Shown: one piece after another, positions 52,472 to 60,316 of the stretch
How positions within the stretch are numbered: position 1 is the stretch's first letter
How the letters are laid out: each line of letters starts with the position of its first letter
Assembly: GCF_031583145.1 (NCBI RefSeq)
Contig: NZ_CP134050.1
Coordinates: 3,671,501 to 3,735,500, forward strand
Origin: Brevibacillus brevis
GTDB taxonomy: Bacteria > Bacillota > Bacilli > Brevibacillales > Brevibacillaceae
DNA: 64,000 nucleotides
Direction of reading: 5' to 3'
The notes under the pieces: generated by a model
Databases searched by the model: none
Told to the model about the DNA's origin: nothing
What the model saw: the letters and a program-made list of their open reading frames with translations, nothing else
Made by a program: the position numbers and the translations under genes

Positions 52472-52502
52472 GAAAAAAACAACCTGCACGAGGTTGTTTT
52501 TC
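52472..52502. terminator. terminator between rpoZ and coaBC
   Basis: AAAAACAACCT-CGTGC-AGGTTGTTTTTTT is a symmetric 11-bp stem with A and T flanks, so it could act in both directions. It splits the otherwise continuous gene run here. Confidence 0.82.
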
Positions 52503-52526
52503 AAGGCGTAATGCGTATGGCAGCTA

Positions 52527-52721
52527 TTACAGTTCGTGAACCATCAGCTCGTCGGAAATAAATTCTTCCAGCGCTTGGCCGACAAACTTTTTGGATTTCG
52601 GTTTGACTACCTGCAGTTCGCTGTTTTCCCGCAGCTGACGGGCACGCTTGGACGCCACCGTCACGAGAATGTATTTGCTGTCTGCTTTTTTCGTCAGCTC
52701 GTCAATGGATGGATACAACAT
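52527..52721 (-). CDS. rpoZ: RNA polymerase omega subunit
   Basis: 64 residues, typical for Firmicutes. It has [20 protein letters not shown] at the start and the family helix [13 protein letters not shown], then [15 protein letters not shown] at the end. It assists RpoC folding and polymerase assembly. Located three bases after gmk, the standard gmk-rpoZ order. Confidence 0.96.
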   Translation of the reverse strand: MLYPSIDELTKKADSKYILVTVASKRARQLRENSELQVVKPKSKKFVGQALEEFISDELMVHEL

Positions 52722-52724
52722 GAA

Positions 52725-53345
52725 TTACTCGACCTCCCTAAGCCATTTGCGATATTTGTGAATCTGACGTTCTTTTTTCAGGTGCTCGGCGGTAATAATC
52801 GCCTGGATCCGGTCGCACGCCGATTCGATGACGTCGTTGACGACCACGTAGTCGTACTGATCCATCAGCTCGATCTCCCCCCGGGCTACTTCCATTCGCT
52901 TGCGAATGACTTCCTCCGTTTCGGTGCCGCGACCGACGATGCGGTTTTCCAGCTCGTTCAGATCAGGCGGGGCCAAAAACAGAAACGTCCCTTGCGGAAA
53001 ACGCTTTTTCACTTGCAAGGCACCCTGAACTTCAATCTCCAGAATAACATCTTTTCCTTCTGAAAGCATGTCATTCACAAACCGGCGCGGCGTTCCGTAA
53101 AAATTGCCGACGTATTCCGCCCATTCCAGCAGTTCATCCTGCTCGATCATCCGCTGAAACTCTTCCTTCGATTTGAAAAAATAATTGACTCCTTCGACTT
53201 CTCCCGGACGCGGCGAACGGGTGGTAGCGGATACGGAGTACACCAGCTCGGGCATTTTTTCCCGCAAAGCCTTGCACACCGTTCCTTTCCCCACCCCTGC
53301 AGGCCCGGAAAGAATCAAAAGAAGACCGCGATCCTCCATGGTCAT
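52725..53345 (-). CDS. gmk: guanylate kinase
   Basis: 206 residues. P-loop [16 protein letters not shown] near 12-27, the GMP-binding segment [20 protein letters not shown] near 39-58 and [19 protein letters not shown] near 76. It phosphorylates GMP to GDP. It lies between remA (15 bases) and rpoZ in a gene run conserved through Bacilli. Confidence 0.96.
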   Translation of the reverse strand: MTMEDRGLLLILSGPAGVGKGTVCKALREKMPELVYSVSATTRSPRPGEVEGVNYFFKSKEEFQRMIEQDELLEWAEYVGNFYGTPRRFVNDMLSEGKDVILEIEVQGALQVKKRFPQGTFLFLAPPDLNELENRIVGRGTETEEVIRKRMEVARGEIELMDQYDYVVVNDVIESACDRIQAIITAEHLKKERQIHKYRKWLREVE

Positions 53346-53360
53346 GATTCCACTCCTACT

Positions 53361-53621
53361 TTATTCATCCGATTCGTCATCTTTTGTCGTCAGTCGCTGC
53401 GCTACCGTCTCAGGCTGGACGGCCGACAAAATCACGTGATCGCTGTCGGTGATGATCACCGCGCGTGTCCGTCTGCCGTAAGTGGCGTCGACGAGCATGT
53501 TTCGGTCGCGCGCTTCCTGAATGATCCGTTTGATCGGCGCAGACTCCGGACTCACGATGGAAATGATGCGATTCGCATTCACAATGTTACCGAAACCAAT
53601 ATTGATTAGCTTGATTGCCAT
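53361..53621 (-). CDS. remA: RemA family DNA-binding regulator (DUF370)
   Basis: 86 residues from the ATG at 53621, with a GGATGGGCTGGG purine stretch upstream. The sequence [20 protein letters not shown] and [20 protein letters not shown] is the classical RemA/YlzA core, with the conserved [20 protein letters not shown] after it. In B. subtilis RemA activates matrix and osmoprotection operons as a ring-forming DNA binder. The C-terminal acidic tail (KDDESDE) is short. It is cotranscribed with yicC and gmk. Confidence 0.95.
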   Translation of the reverse strand: MAIKLINIGFGNIVNANRIISIVSPESAPIKRIIQEARDRNMLVDATYGRRTRAVIITDSDHVILSAVQPETVAQRLTTKDDESDE

Positions 53622-53645
53622 GACGGCCCAGCCCATCCTTTCATC

Positions 53646-54533
53646 CTACTCGACATTCTGCACTTGCTCTCTCATCTTTTCCAGCTCGGTCTTGATCTCG
53701 ACTGCCAGATGCTGGATGCGCAAATGATTGGCTTTGGATGCGATCGTATTCGCCTCGCGATTCATTTCCTGCAACAGAAAATCCAGCTTGCGGCCGATCG
53801 CCTCCTCTTTTTCGAGCTGACCGCGAAATTGGAGGCAATGACTGTGCAGACGTGTCAATTCTTCACTAATATCGCTTTTTTCAGCGAAAAACACTACCTC
53901 TTGGGCCACCCGCTGCGGATCCAGCTCGAACGAAGCTTGAGTAGACCATTCGCTGAGCCGCTGCTCCAGGCGCTTGTGGTACTCCTCTGTGCCTGCCGGA
54001 GCCAAGAGGCGGATTTCCTCCAGCCAAGATTGGATTAAAAGCAGCCGGCTGTTCAGATCGGACTCCAATTGTCCACCCTCGGCCGTTTTCATGGAAAGCA
54101 GATCTTCGGCAGCGTCCTTTACCAGATCGAGCAACCATACGGCTACATCCTCGCCGTCCGCCTCTTCCGCTTCTTTGGTATGTATCACGCCAGGAAACAT
54201 GAGCAAATCCTTGGCACTCATTGGTGTCTCCAGTGAAAAGCGCTGGTCCATTTCGCGAGCGAGCTGCAGGAATCGTTCGGCTACGTTCCAATCTACGTCT
54301 AGCGTGTTCGAGGACGACGCGCTTCCTTCCAAGGAGATCGTCACATCCACCCGGCCGCGCCTGACGTACTGAGCGACGAGCTTGCGTACCTGATCCTCCA
54401 GCATGCTCCACTTCTTTGGCAGCCGCACCAGTATTTCTTGAAACCGGTGATTGACAGCCCGCAGCTCCACCGTCAAACGCAGCGAGCCTCTCGAGTCGTC
54501 TTTTCGTCCATACCCTGTCATGCTTCGAACCAT
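53646..54533 (-). CDS. yicC: YicC/YloC family endoribonuclease
   Basis: 295 residues from the ATG at 54533, five to six bases past GGAAGTG; a TTG at 54548 has no site. The N-terminal VRSMTGYGRKDDSRGSLRLT and VELRAVNHRFQEILVRLPKK pattern is diagnostic, and the C-terminal DUF1732 segment has IGRKLDFLLQEMNREANTIA and SKANHLRIQHLAVEIKTELE. YicC proteins are metal-dependent RNases acting on small RNAs and mRNAs. First gene of the yicC-remA-gmk-rpoZ operon. Confidence 0.94.
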   Translation of the reverse strand: MVRSMTGYGRKDDSRGSLRLTVELRAVNHRFQEILVRLPKKWSMLEDQVRKLVAQYVRRGRVDVTISLEGSASSSNTLDVDWNVAERFLQLAREMDQRFSLETPMSAKDLLMFPGVIHTKEAEEADGEDVAVWLLDLVKDAAEDLLSMKTAEGGQLESDLNSRLLLIQSWLEEIRLLAPAGTEEYHKRLEQRLSEWSTQASFELDPQRVAQEVVFFAEKSDISEELTRLHSHCLQFRGQLEKEEAIGRKLDFLLQEMNREANTIASKANHLRIQHLAVEIKTELEKMREQVQNVE

Positions 54534-54568
54534 CGTATTCACTTCCAAGACGTAAAATCAATTAATTA

Positions 54569-54598
54569 ATTATAGGAGACAACTCTTGGCAGTGTCAA
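54569..54598 (-). promoter_or_regulatory. promoter of the yicC-remA-gmk-rpoZ operon
   Basis: On the minus strand a consensus TTGACA (54593-54598), an 18-base spacer and a consensus TATAAT (54569-54574) lie 36 bases upstream of the yicC start. It is among the strongest promoters in the window by sequence. Confidence 0.85.
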
Positions 54599-54722
54599 CC
54601 GAAGCCGCACCCCGACAACAAAGTTCCTCCTGCCGTTGCCTTTGTGCTACACTGTGACTGGCAGCTATTCGCAGGATAGCAATTCATTCATTTTCTGAAT
54701 TTGAGCAGCGAGGTGAACACCA

Positions 54723-56465
54723 TTGGCATTTGACGGCGTCGTTACCCGTGCCGTTGTACGGGAGTTACATAAATTGATCGGGGGACGGATTGCGAAGATC
54801 CACCAGCCCCATCATACGGATATTGTCATGCAAGTGCGGACTGCGGGAGAAACAGTCAGGCTGCTTCTTTCCGCCAACCCGACATACCCGCGCATCCACA
54901 TTACCACGGAGGAGTTTACCAATCCTTTGGAAGCTCCGATGTTTTGCATGCTCCTTCGAAAGCATTGCGAAGGCGGCATGATCGAGTCGATCCGCCAAGT
55001 AGATCGGGAAAGAATCATTCATATCGACGTGCGCACCCGTGATGAGCTGGGGGATACGGCTACGCGTCGCATCGTCATGGAAATCATGGGCAAGCACAGC
55101 AACATCATCCTGATGGACCCGCAGACGGGAATGATTCTGGACAGCGCGCAGCATGTGACGCTGGCCATCAGCCAATACCGTCAGGTCGTTCCGGGAAAAT
55201 CGTACGTCGCTCCGCCGAGTCAGCATAAACAAGACCCGCTTACAGTGGAAAAGCAGGCGTTTCTCTCTTCACTGGATTGGAACAGCGGCAAGCTGGACAA
55301 ACAGATCGTCGAAGCCTACACCGGGATCAGTCCGCTGCTCGCGAAAGAAATCGTCCATCGAGCCGGACTCGCCAATCGCGCTACGCTTTGGCAGTCGTTT
55401 TCCGAAATCATGGCCGCGATCGAGCGCCATCAATACACTCCGGTCATCGTGGAGAGCACAGACAAGGCGAACTTCCACGTGGTGGAGCTGACCCACCTTT
55501 CCGATGCCGTCTCCGTGACGCCATTTCCCTCTGTTCAAGAGTGCCTGCAATCGTTTTACGAAGGGAAAGCGCTGAGGGACACGGTCAAACAGCGTGCGCA
55601 CGACTTGATCCGGTTTGTCACCGGTGAAAAACAAAAGAACGAGAAAAAAATCGAAAAGCTGAAAGCGACGTTGCAGGAAGCCAGGGATGCTGAGCAATTC
55701 AGGCTGTACGGTGAGCTCATCACAGCCAATATGCATCAGATGAAACGGGGCGATACGGAGCTCGTGACCGTAAACTGGTACGACGAAGCCGGGGGAACGA
55801 TTACCATCCCGCTCGATCCGCTGAAAACCCCTTCAGAAAATCTGCAATCGTACTACAAACGGTACAACAAGGCGAAAAACAGCTTGCAGGTCGTCCATGA
55901 ACAAATCGAACAGGCCCAGAGAGAGATTGTATACCTGGACGGGCTTCTCGTCCAACTGTCCCATGCCACGCTTCAGGACGCCGAGGAAATTCGCGAAGAA
56001 CTGGTGGAACAAGGCTACATGCGCGATCGCAAAAAACGCGGTCCTCGCAAGAAAAAGGACGCAAGGCCCGAACTGGAATGGTACAGATCGACCGATGGCA
56101 CGGACATCCTGGTCGGGAAAAACAACAAGCAAAACGAATATTTGACAAACAAACTGGCTGGGCCGTTCGAGACGTGGCTGCACACCAAGGACATCCCCGG
56201 GTCGCACGTCGTCATCCGCGCACGCGAATTCACAGAGCAAACACTGCTGGAAGCAGCCCATCTGGCCGCCTTCTTCAGCCGCGCGCAGCATGGCAGCGGA
56301 GTGCCTGTCGACTATACGCTGATCAAGCACGTCAAAAAACCAAACGGCGCCAAGCCCGGCTACGTCATCTACGAGCAGCAGCGTACGCTGTACGTGACGC
56401 CGGACGAGACGCTGGTCCGACAGCTTAAGGCGAACGCATCCTCCACGCATAGCGGAGGTAGGTAA
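54723..56465 (+). CDS. rqcH: RqcH ribosome-associated quality control factor (NFACT family)
   Basis: 580 residues. The NFACT-N domain opens AFDGVVTRAVVRELHKLIGG and includes HQPHHTDIVMQVRT and QVDRERIIHIDVRTRDELGD, with the Asp-Arg pair needed for tRNA-dependent tailing. A helix-hairpin domain and a long coiled coil (about 295-320 and 380-420) follow. The NFACT-R (DUF814) domain shows STDGTDILVGKNNKQNEYLT near 455. RqcH adds C-terminal alanine tails to stalled chains on 50S subunits. The TTG start follows GAGGTGAACACCA. It is also known as YloA or FbpA-like. Confidence 0.94.
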   Translation: MAFDGVVTRAVVRELHKLIGGRIAKIHQPHHTDIVMQVRTAGETVRLLLSANPTYPRIHITTEEFTNPLEAPMFCMLLRKHCEGGMIESIRQVDRERIIHIDVRTRDELGDTATRRIVMEIMGKHSNIILMDPQTGMILDSAQHVTLAISQYRQVVPGKSYVAPPSQHKQDPLTVEKQAFLSSLDWNSGKLDKQIVEAYTGISPLLAKEIVHRAGLANRATLWQSFSEIMAAIERHQYTPVIVESTDKANFHVVELTHLSDAVSVTPFPSVQECLQSFYEGKALRDTVKQRAHDLIRFVTGEKQKNEKKIEKLKATLQEARDAEQFRLYGELITANMHQMKRGDTELVTVNWYDEAGGTITIPLDPLKTPSENLQSYYKRYNKAKNSLQVVHEQIEQAQREIVYLDGLLVQLSHATLQDAEEIREELVEQGYMRDRKKRGPRKKKDARPELEWYRSTDGTDILVGKNNKQNEYLTNKLAGPFETWLHTKDIPGSHVVIRAREFTEQTLLEAAHLAAFFSRAQHGSGVPVDYTLIKHVKKPNGAKPGYVIYEQQRTLYVTPDETLVRQLKANASSTHSGGR

Positions 56466-56501
56466 GATCATACTAAGGGCATGAAAGGAGGTGTTCGTTC
56501 C

Positions 56502-56846
56502 TTGAACATCTTGATCAAGCTCTTGGTAAACGGAATCATTGGCATACCGGGGCTCTATTGGTCGGGAACGTCCCTTACGTTCGCGGTCGTTACGAGTGTC
56601 GTTGTCAGTCTGATCGCCTACGCCTTGGGCGATGCGCTCATCCTGCCCAAAACGAACAATACCTTTGCGACCACTGCAGATTTCATCATGGTCTTCGCCC
56701 TGTTCTGGATAAGCAGTTACGTATTTCTCCAGCCTTACCGACTCTCGGGCATTTTGCTAACGGCATTTGTGATCGCTGTCGCGGAGTACTTTTACCACGA
56801 TTACTTGCAGCGCCGCGGTGTGCATCATACCAAACATCCGGGCTGA
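56502..56846 (+). CDS. DUF2512 (YndM-like) membrane protein
   Basis: 114 residues from the TTG at 56502, nine bases past AAAGGAGGTG, which lies inside a longer frame beginning at 56481. Four hydrophobic helices are visible: ILIKLLVNGIIGIPGLYW, SLTFAVVTSVVVSLIAYAL, DFIMVFALFWISSYVFL and ILLTAFVIAVAEYFYHDYL. The family is found in sporulating Bacilli and has no known activity. The start is 36 bases after rqcH, so cotranscription is possible. Confidence 0.8.
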   Translation: MNILIKLLVNGIIGIPGLYWSGTSLTFAVVTSVVVSLIAYALGDALILPKTNNTFATTADFIMVFALFWISSYVFLQPYRLSGILLTAFVIAVAEYFYHDYLQRRGVHHTKHPG

Positions 56847-56878
56847 AGCTGATTCATTTTCACGGAAGGAGGATCGGG

Positions 56879-57355
56879 ATGAACGTCATCGGCATCATCC
56901 AGACGGATTTGAACGAATTCAGCGTCTTGTTCGAGCAAGGGCAAGGCGGGCAACAAGGCGGCCAGCAAGGACAGGGAAAACAATCGCAAAAGAACGGCGG
57001 TCAAGGACAGCAAGACCGTCAGGACAGTCAAGACAGCGATTCCATGTTCCTCAGCTTTCTGGATGAACAACCAAGCAGCCAGGAGAGTAGTAGCGGCGGC
57101 GGCGGGCAGCAACAGCAGCAGCAAAACGGCCCGCAGGAGATGACCGTCCGGATCAAGGGAATCCCGGAAGGTCAGAAGGCGAACTTTTTACAAATGTATC
57201 AAATCCTGCAAGACGCCCAGGATCCGCAATCCTTGCAGCAGTCTTTGACGATCGTAAGTCAGGGAGACCAACAGGATGGACACGGTCAACACCAGGGAGG
57301 AAACGGGCAGGATCAGGGAAACGGCTCCAACAGGCAGAACAAGACTACGCATTGA
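56879..57355 (+). CDS. Gln/Gly-rich low-complexity protein
   Basis: 158 residues from the ATG at 56879 behind GGAAGGAGGATCGGG. An ordered start (MNVIGIIQTDLNEFSVLFEQ) is followed by a Gln/Gly/Ser-rich region (about 21-82). A second ordered segment lies near 86-128 (EMTVRIKGIPEGQKANFLQM, YQILQDAQDPQSLQQSLTIV), and the tail returns to Gln/Gly/Asn. No membrane segment or signal peptide is seen. I do not recognise a family. It is 32 bases after the DUF2512 gene and ends just before repeat copy 4 and the candidate RNA. Confidence 0.7.
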   Translation: MNVIGIIQTDLNEFSVLFEQGQGGQQGGQQGQGKQSQKNGGQGQQDRQDSQDSDSMFLSFLDEQPSSQESSSGGGGQQQQQQNGPQEMTVRIKGIPEGQKANFLQMYQILQDAQDPQSLQQSLTIVSQGDQQDGHGQHQGGNGQDQGNGSNRQNKTTH

Positions 57356-57370
57356 CGATCGCGACCACGA

Positions 57371-57457
57371 TTCGAAAACCGAGGCTCCGCCAAAAAGCTT
57401 GGCGGAGCCTCGGTTGCCCTCATACCGAATTGGAATCTTATCCATTCTTCTGTGTAC
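57371..57457. repeat. intergenic repeat family, copy 4
   Basis: This copy has the best stem: AACCGAGGCTCCGCCA and TGGCGGAGCCTCGGTT pair without mismatch around AAAAGCT. The TTGCCCTCATACCG block and the terminal CTGTGTAC follow, as in the others, though the AT-rich arms are degenerate. It lies between the Gln/Gly-rich gene and the bidirectional terminator. Confidence 0.8.
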
Positions 57458-57500
57458 AAAAAAAACCACCCGGAACCTTTTCGTTCCAAGTGGTTTTTTG
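57457..57500. terminator. bidirectional terminator closing the candidate RNA
   Basis: Arms AACCAC / GTGGTT and the inner GGAAC / GTTCC stack on a CTTTTC loop. TTTTTTGTTTT follows on the plus strand and TTTTTTTTG on the minus strand. Confidence 0.8.
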
Positions 57501-57731
57501 TTTTATAGGAGCCCGAAGGCTTGTTAGACGTTCAGAGCAAGTCCCCGCTCTGCCGTTGACCTCATGTTTCTATAACCTGCGCTCACACAGGTGGGTGACC
57601 CCTCCGCACTTCTGCCTTCCCATTCATCCCAAAGGAGGTGGGCCTGACTTCCATCACAGAATTCCGTCTCCCGAAAAACACGTATAAGGTTAGAAACATT
57701 TACGGCCTTACGTACATCGCAGGATCTTGAT
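57465..57731 (-). ncRNA. candidate stand-alone structured RNA (possibly 6S-like)
   Basis: A 57.5-57.73 kb stretch has no credible gene but shows transcription signals on the minus strand: -35 TTGAGC (57761-57766), 17-base spacer, -10 TAAAGT (57738-57743), expected start near 57731, and the terminator at 57457-57500. The transcript can fold with GGTTAGAAAC (57688-57697) pairing GTTTCTATAACC (57566-57577), ACGGC (57702-57706) pairing GCCGT (57552-57556), a hairpin at 57575-57592 partly competing with the first stem, one at 57533-57552, and a C(UUCG)G tetraloop hairpin at 57510-57521. The length and rod-like closing stem recall 6S RNA, but I cannot prove that class. Confidence 0.55.
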
Positions 57732-57737
57732 ACGTCT

Positions 57738-57766
57738 ACTTTACCACAGGTGACGCTTTTGCTCAA
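57738..57766 (-). promoter_or_regulatory. promoter of the candidate RNA
   Basis: TTGAGC, a 17-base spacer and TAAAGT on the minus strand, with no ORF with a ribosome site downstream of it. Confidence 0.6.
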
Positions 57767-57793
57767 CGGATAATGTTCCCTGCCTCGGCTGTC

Positions 57794-58561
57794 TCATTCC
57801 CGTTTCTTTCGCCGGGCCATGACCAGCGGCAGGAAATCCGGATGAGCGATCAACGCAGACTGCTGGGCTTTCTCCCAATGAAGCGCCTGCTCCAAATCCA
57901 TTCCGTACGCCCGGGACAGCCCTTCCTTGGTTACACGAAAAGCCTGCTTCGGGATGCGGCGGACGGAAGCAATCAGGCGTTCGACTTCGTCTGCGAGCTC
58001 TGCGGTATTCACCGCTTTGTAAATCAGGCCGATTCTCTCCGCCTCTTTGCCTGTCAGCTTTTCGCCAAGCAGTGCCAGCCGTTTGGCCGCAGCGAGCCCG
58101 ACCAGCCGCGGCAGCAGGTACGTCCCGCCGAAATCGGTCGTCAGTCCGATGTGAACGAATGGTTCCTGAAGGACGGCATCCTCTGATGCCACGACGAAAT
58201 CTGCATGCAGCGCCAGGTTTAGCCCCGCACCGACAGCCACCCCTTCGATCACGGCGATCACGGGCTTTGGCATGTGATGCAATTGGGTTAAAAAGTCGTT
58301 GATGACAGTGAGGGCTGTTTCTGCTCCAGCCTCTTTGCTCATGTCCCCCAGGACGCTCAGATCCGCCCCGGAGCAGAAGTTCCCTCCCGCGCCTTTCAAC
58401 AGGACGACTTCCGCTTCTTCCTCACGGGAGCCCCGCTCGATGGCGTCGCGCAGTTGTTCAAACATCTCCAGAGTCAATGCATTGAGCACGTGCGGGCGGT
58501 TGAGCGTGATAATCCAAACGCCCCCTTTGAGCCGGGTACAGACGGGAGTTTCTTGCACCAT
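57794..58561 (-). CDS. enoyl-CoA hydratase/isomerase (crotonase family)
   Basis: 255 residues from the ATG at 58561 behind GAGAGGAGATGTCGTAGA; the longer open frame upstream overlaps the CoA-transferase gene. Oxyanion-hole motifs are GGNFCSGADLSVLGDMS near 62-78 and GVAVGAGLNLALHADF near 105-120. The region HIGLTTDFGGTYLLPRLVGL near 138-157 resembles PaaG-type isomerases, with Asp where hydratases carry the catalytic Glu, so isomerisation rather than hydration is possible. It is 17 bases after the CaiB-type gene; the two likely act on one acyl-CoA pathway. Confidence 0.88.
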   Translation of the reverse strand: MVQETPVCTRLKGGVWIITLNRPHVLNALTLEMFEQLRDAIERGSREEEAEVVLLKGAGGNFCSGADLSVLGDMSKEAGAETALTVINDFLTQLHHMPKPVIAVIEGVAVGAGLNLALHADFVVASEDAVLQEPFVHIGLTTDFGGTYLLPRLVGLAAAKRLALLGEKLTGKEAERIGLIYKAVNTAELADEVERLIASVRRIPKQAFRVTKEGLSRAYGMDLEQALHWEKAQQSALIAHPDFLPLVMARRKKRE

Positions 58562-58578
58562 TCTACGACATCTCCTCT

Positions 58579-59727
58579 CTACGACAGCACGCTCGGAATG
58601 ACGTGAAGCTTTTGCAGCCTGTCCAGTTCCGCATCCGCCAATCCCAATTTTTTTCGCAGCAAATCCCGGGTGTGATCGCGGTACCAAGCAGATGATCCGG
58701 GCACCGGAGAGTTTGCCTCTTTTTTCTCCAAATAGGGGATCGTATAGGCGATTTCGCGGCTCGTGACATACAGGCTCTCCGCCCAGCTCTCCCTCTCCTC
58801 GACAGCCGTCAGGCAGCAATCGACTTCCATTCCCAGCTCGCTCCACTCCGCTTGGGTACGGGATAAAAACAGTGCTTTCAACTCCTCGTACACCTCCGGC
58901 TGCTGTTCGATGGACGCCCGCTGCAGCATCTCCCAGTCCTGGCGGCCGACAGCGCGACAAAAATTCAGCCAAAACTTTTCTTCCAAAGCAGCGAGGGCCA
59001 CGTATTGCCCATCCGCAGTCTCGTATACCTGATAGGCAAGCAGGCTTCTCCCCGTCATTCCATACTCTTTCGGCCCGCTGCATTTGCTCAGGATGGCGTG
59101 CAGCCCCATCCAAGAGGACAGGAGATCTCCGGAAGCGACATCCAGATAAGCCCCGCGTCCAGTACGGGATCGCTGGACAAGCGCAGCGCAGATCTGCTCG
59201 CTGGCATACAGTCCGACGGCGTAGTCCGCCAAAGGAAAATCTGCGATGACCGGTTTTCCTTCCCCGTCGCGGACAGCCGACAAAAAGCCGCTAACCGCCT
59301 GGATGTTCAAATCGTGGCCACCCAGTTGATACATTTCTCCGCTTTGACCATATCCGGTGACCGAGCAATAGATAAGGCCGGGATGGACTTCCCACAGGCT
59401 GTCGTAGTCCAATCCCAGATGGCGCAGCACCCCTGGGCGGAAACTCTCGACCATCACATCAGCTTGTCTCGCCAGGGCAAACGCGAGCGACTTTCCTTCA
59501 TCCGTACGCAAATTCAGCGAAATGCTTTTGTGGTTGCGATGGGAACGCAGGTAAAACGCTCCCGTCTCCCTGCCCTCCAAGCCGGTCGGTGGAGCCTGTG
59601 ACGTATGGTCATGGACGGAGAATGACGTGATTTCAATGACCTCAGCCCCCAGATCAGCCAGTCTCATGGTGCAGATCGGTCCAGGAAGATGGCGGGAAAA
59701 ATCGACGACCGTAACTCCTGTCAACAT
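58579..59727 (-). CDS. CaiB/BaiF-family (class III) CoA-transferase
   Basis: 382 residues from the ATG at 59727 behind GAGGAAAGGGTGTACGAT; an in-frame ATG at 59781 has no site. Family marks: VVDFSRHLPGPICTMRLADL with GAEVIEI, FYLRSHRNHKSISLNLRTDE, and ADVMVESFRPGVLRHLGLDY. The catalytic Asp is probably in IADFPLADYAVGLYA near 171. Class III enzymes move CoA between carboxylic acids. It is paired with the downstream crotonase gene, suggesting activation then rearrangement of a carboxylic acid; the substrate is unknown. Confidence 0.88.
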   Translation of the reverse strand: MLTGVTVVDFSRHLPGPICTMRLADLGAEVIEITSFSVHDHTSQAPPTGLEGRETGAFYLRSHRNHKSISLNLRTDEGKSLAFALARQADVMVESFRPGVLRHLGLDYDSLWEVHPGLIYCSVTGYGQSGEMYQLGGHDLNIQAVSGFLSAVRDGEGKPVIADFPLADYAVGLYASEQICAALVQRSRTGRGAYLDVASGDLLSSWMGLHAILSKCSGPKEYGMTGRSLLAYQVYETADGQYVALAALEEKFWLNFCRAVGRQDWEMLQRASIEQQPEVYEELKALFLSRTQAEWSELGMEVDCCLTAVEERESWAESLYVTSREIAYTIPYLEKKEANSPVPGSSAWYRDHTRDLLRKKLGLADAELDRLQKLHVIPSVLS

Positions 59728-59821
59728 ATCGTACACCCTTTCCTCCGTTTGCCTTTCCATTGTTTTCGCGGTGGCGGGCATGGCATCCTTCCCCTGATTG
59801 AAAATTCAAAATTATGATCCC

Positions 59822-59856
59822 CAAAAAACAGCCGCTCCCCGTTGGAACGACTGCGT
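59822..59856 (-). terminator. terminator of the DUF4870 gene
   Basis: The stem CAGTCGTTCC / GGGAGCGGCTG (one bulge) on the minus strand is followed by TTTTTTGG. Confidence 0.7.
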
Positions 59857-59865
59857 GCCGAATGA

Positions 59866-60216
59866 TTATTTAATGAAACGAATCGTAAGCGGATATCGAA
59901 ACTCGCTCCCCTCGTTGGCTTTCACCGCTCCCATGATCAAGAAAACCGCCCAAAACAGAAAAAGGGCAATCAACAGAAGGGCGCCGATGAAGACGAGGAG
60001 CAAGATGCTGGAAACGGCAGCGTAAATCGTGACGGAAATGCCAAAGTTGACTGCTTCTTTTCCGTGGCGATCCACAAACGGACTGGTCTCCCTCTTGACC
60101 AGCCAAACGATCAACGGACCCAGTACATTTCCAAGCGGAATAAAAAAACCGACGAGGGAGGACAGGTGGGCGATCATAGCCCACATCCTCTCCTCCTTTC
60201 CGTACAAAACATTCAT
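59866..60216 (-). CDS. DUF4870 (Tic20-like) membrane protein
   Basis: 116 residues. ERMWAMIAHLSSLVGFFIPL at the start, GPLIVWLVKRETSPFVDRHG and KEAVNFGISVTIYAAVSSIL are the family core, with four hydrophobic stretches. The family is widespread, with no settled function in bacteria. The ATG follows TCTAGGAGGAATCATC. Monocistronic by the flanking terminators. Confidence 0.88.
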   Translation of the reverse strand: MNVLYGKEERMWAMIAHLSSLVGFFIPLGNVLGPLIVWLVKRETSPFVDRHGKEAVNFGISVTIYAAVSSILLLVFIGALLLIALFLFWAVFLIMGAVKANEGSEFRYPLTIRFIK

Positions 60217-60282
60217 GATGATTCCTCCTAGATTTGGTTATTTCTAGTGTACGACAATTTTGACGCAAAGTTGCGAAAAAAC

Positions 60283-60309
60283 GAAAAAGCGCCTGACTGG
60301 CGCTTTTTC
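60283..60309. terminator. terminator of the coat-like gene
   Basis: GAAAAAGCGCC-TGACT-GGCGCTTTTTC is a perfect symmetric stem with T-run, eight bases past the coat-like gene stop. Confidence 0.85.
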
Positions 60310-60316
60310 GGATGAA

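Noticed and set aside
57524..57766. 80-codon minus-strand frame over the candidate RNA
   Set aside because: Its start lies at the promoter -35, it has no ribosome site and it conflicts with the paired elements.
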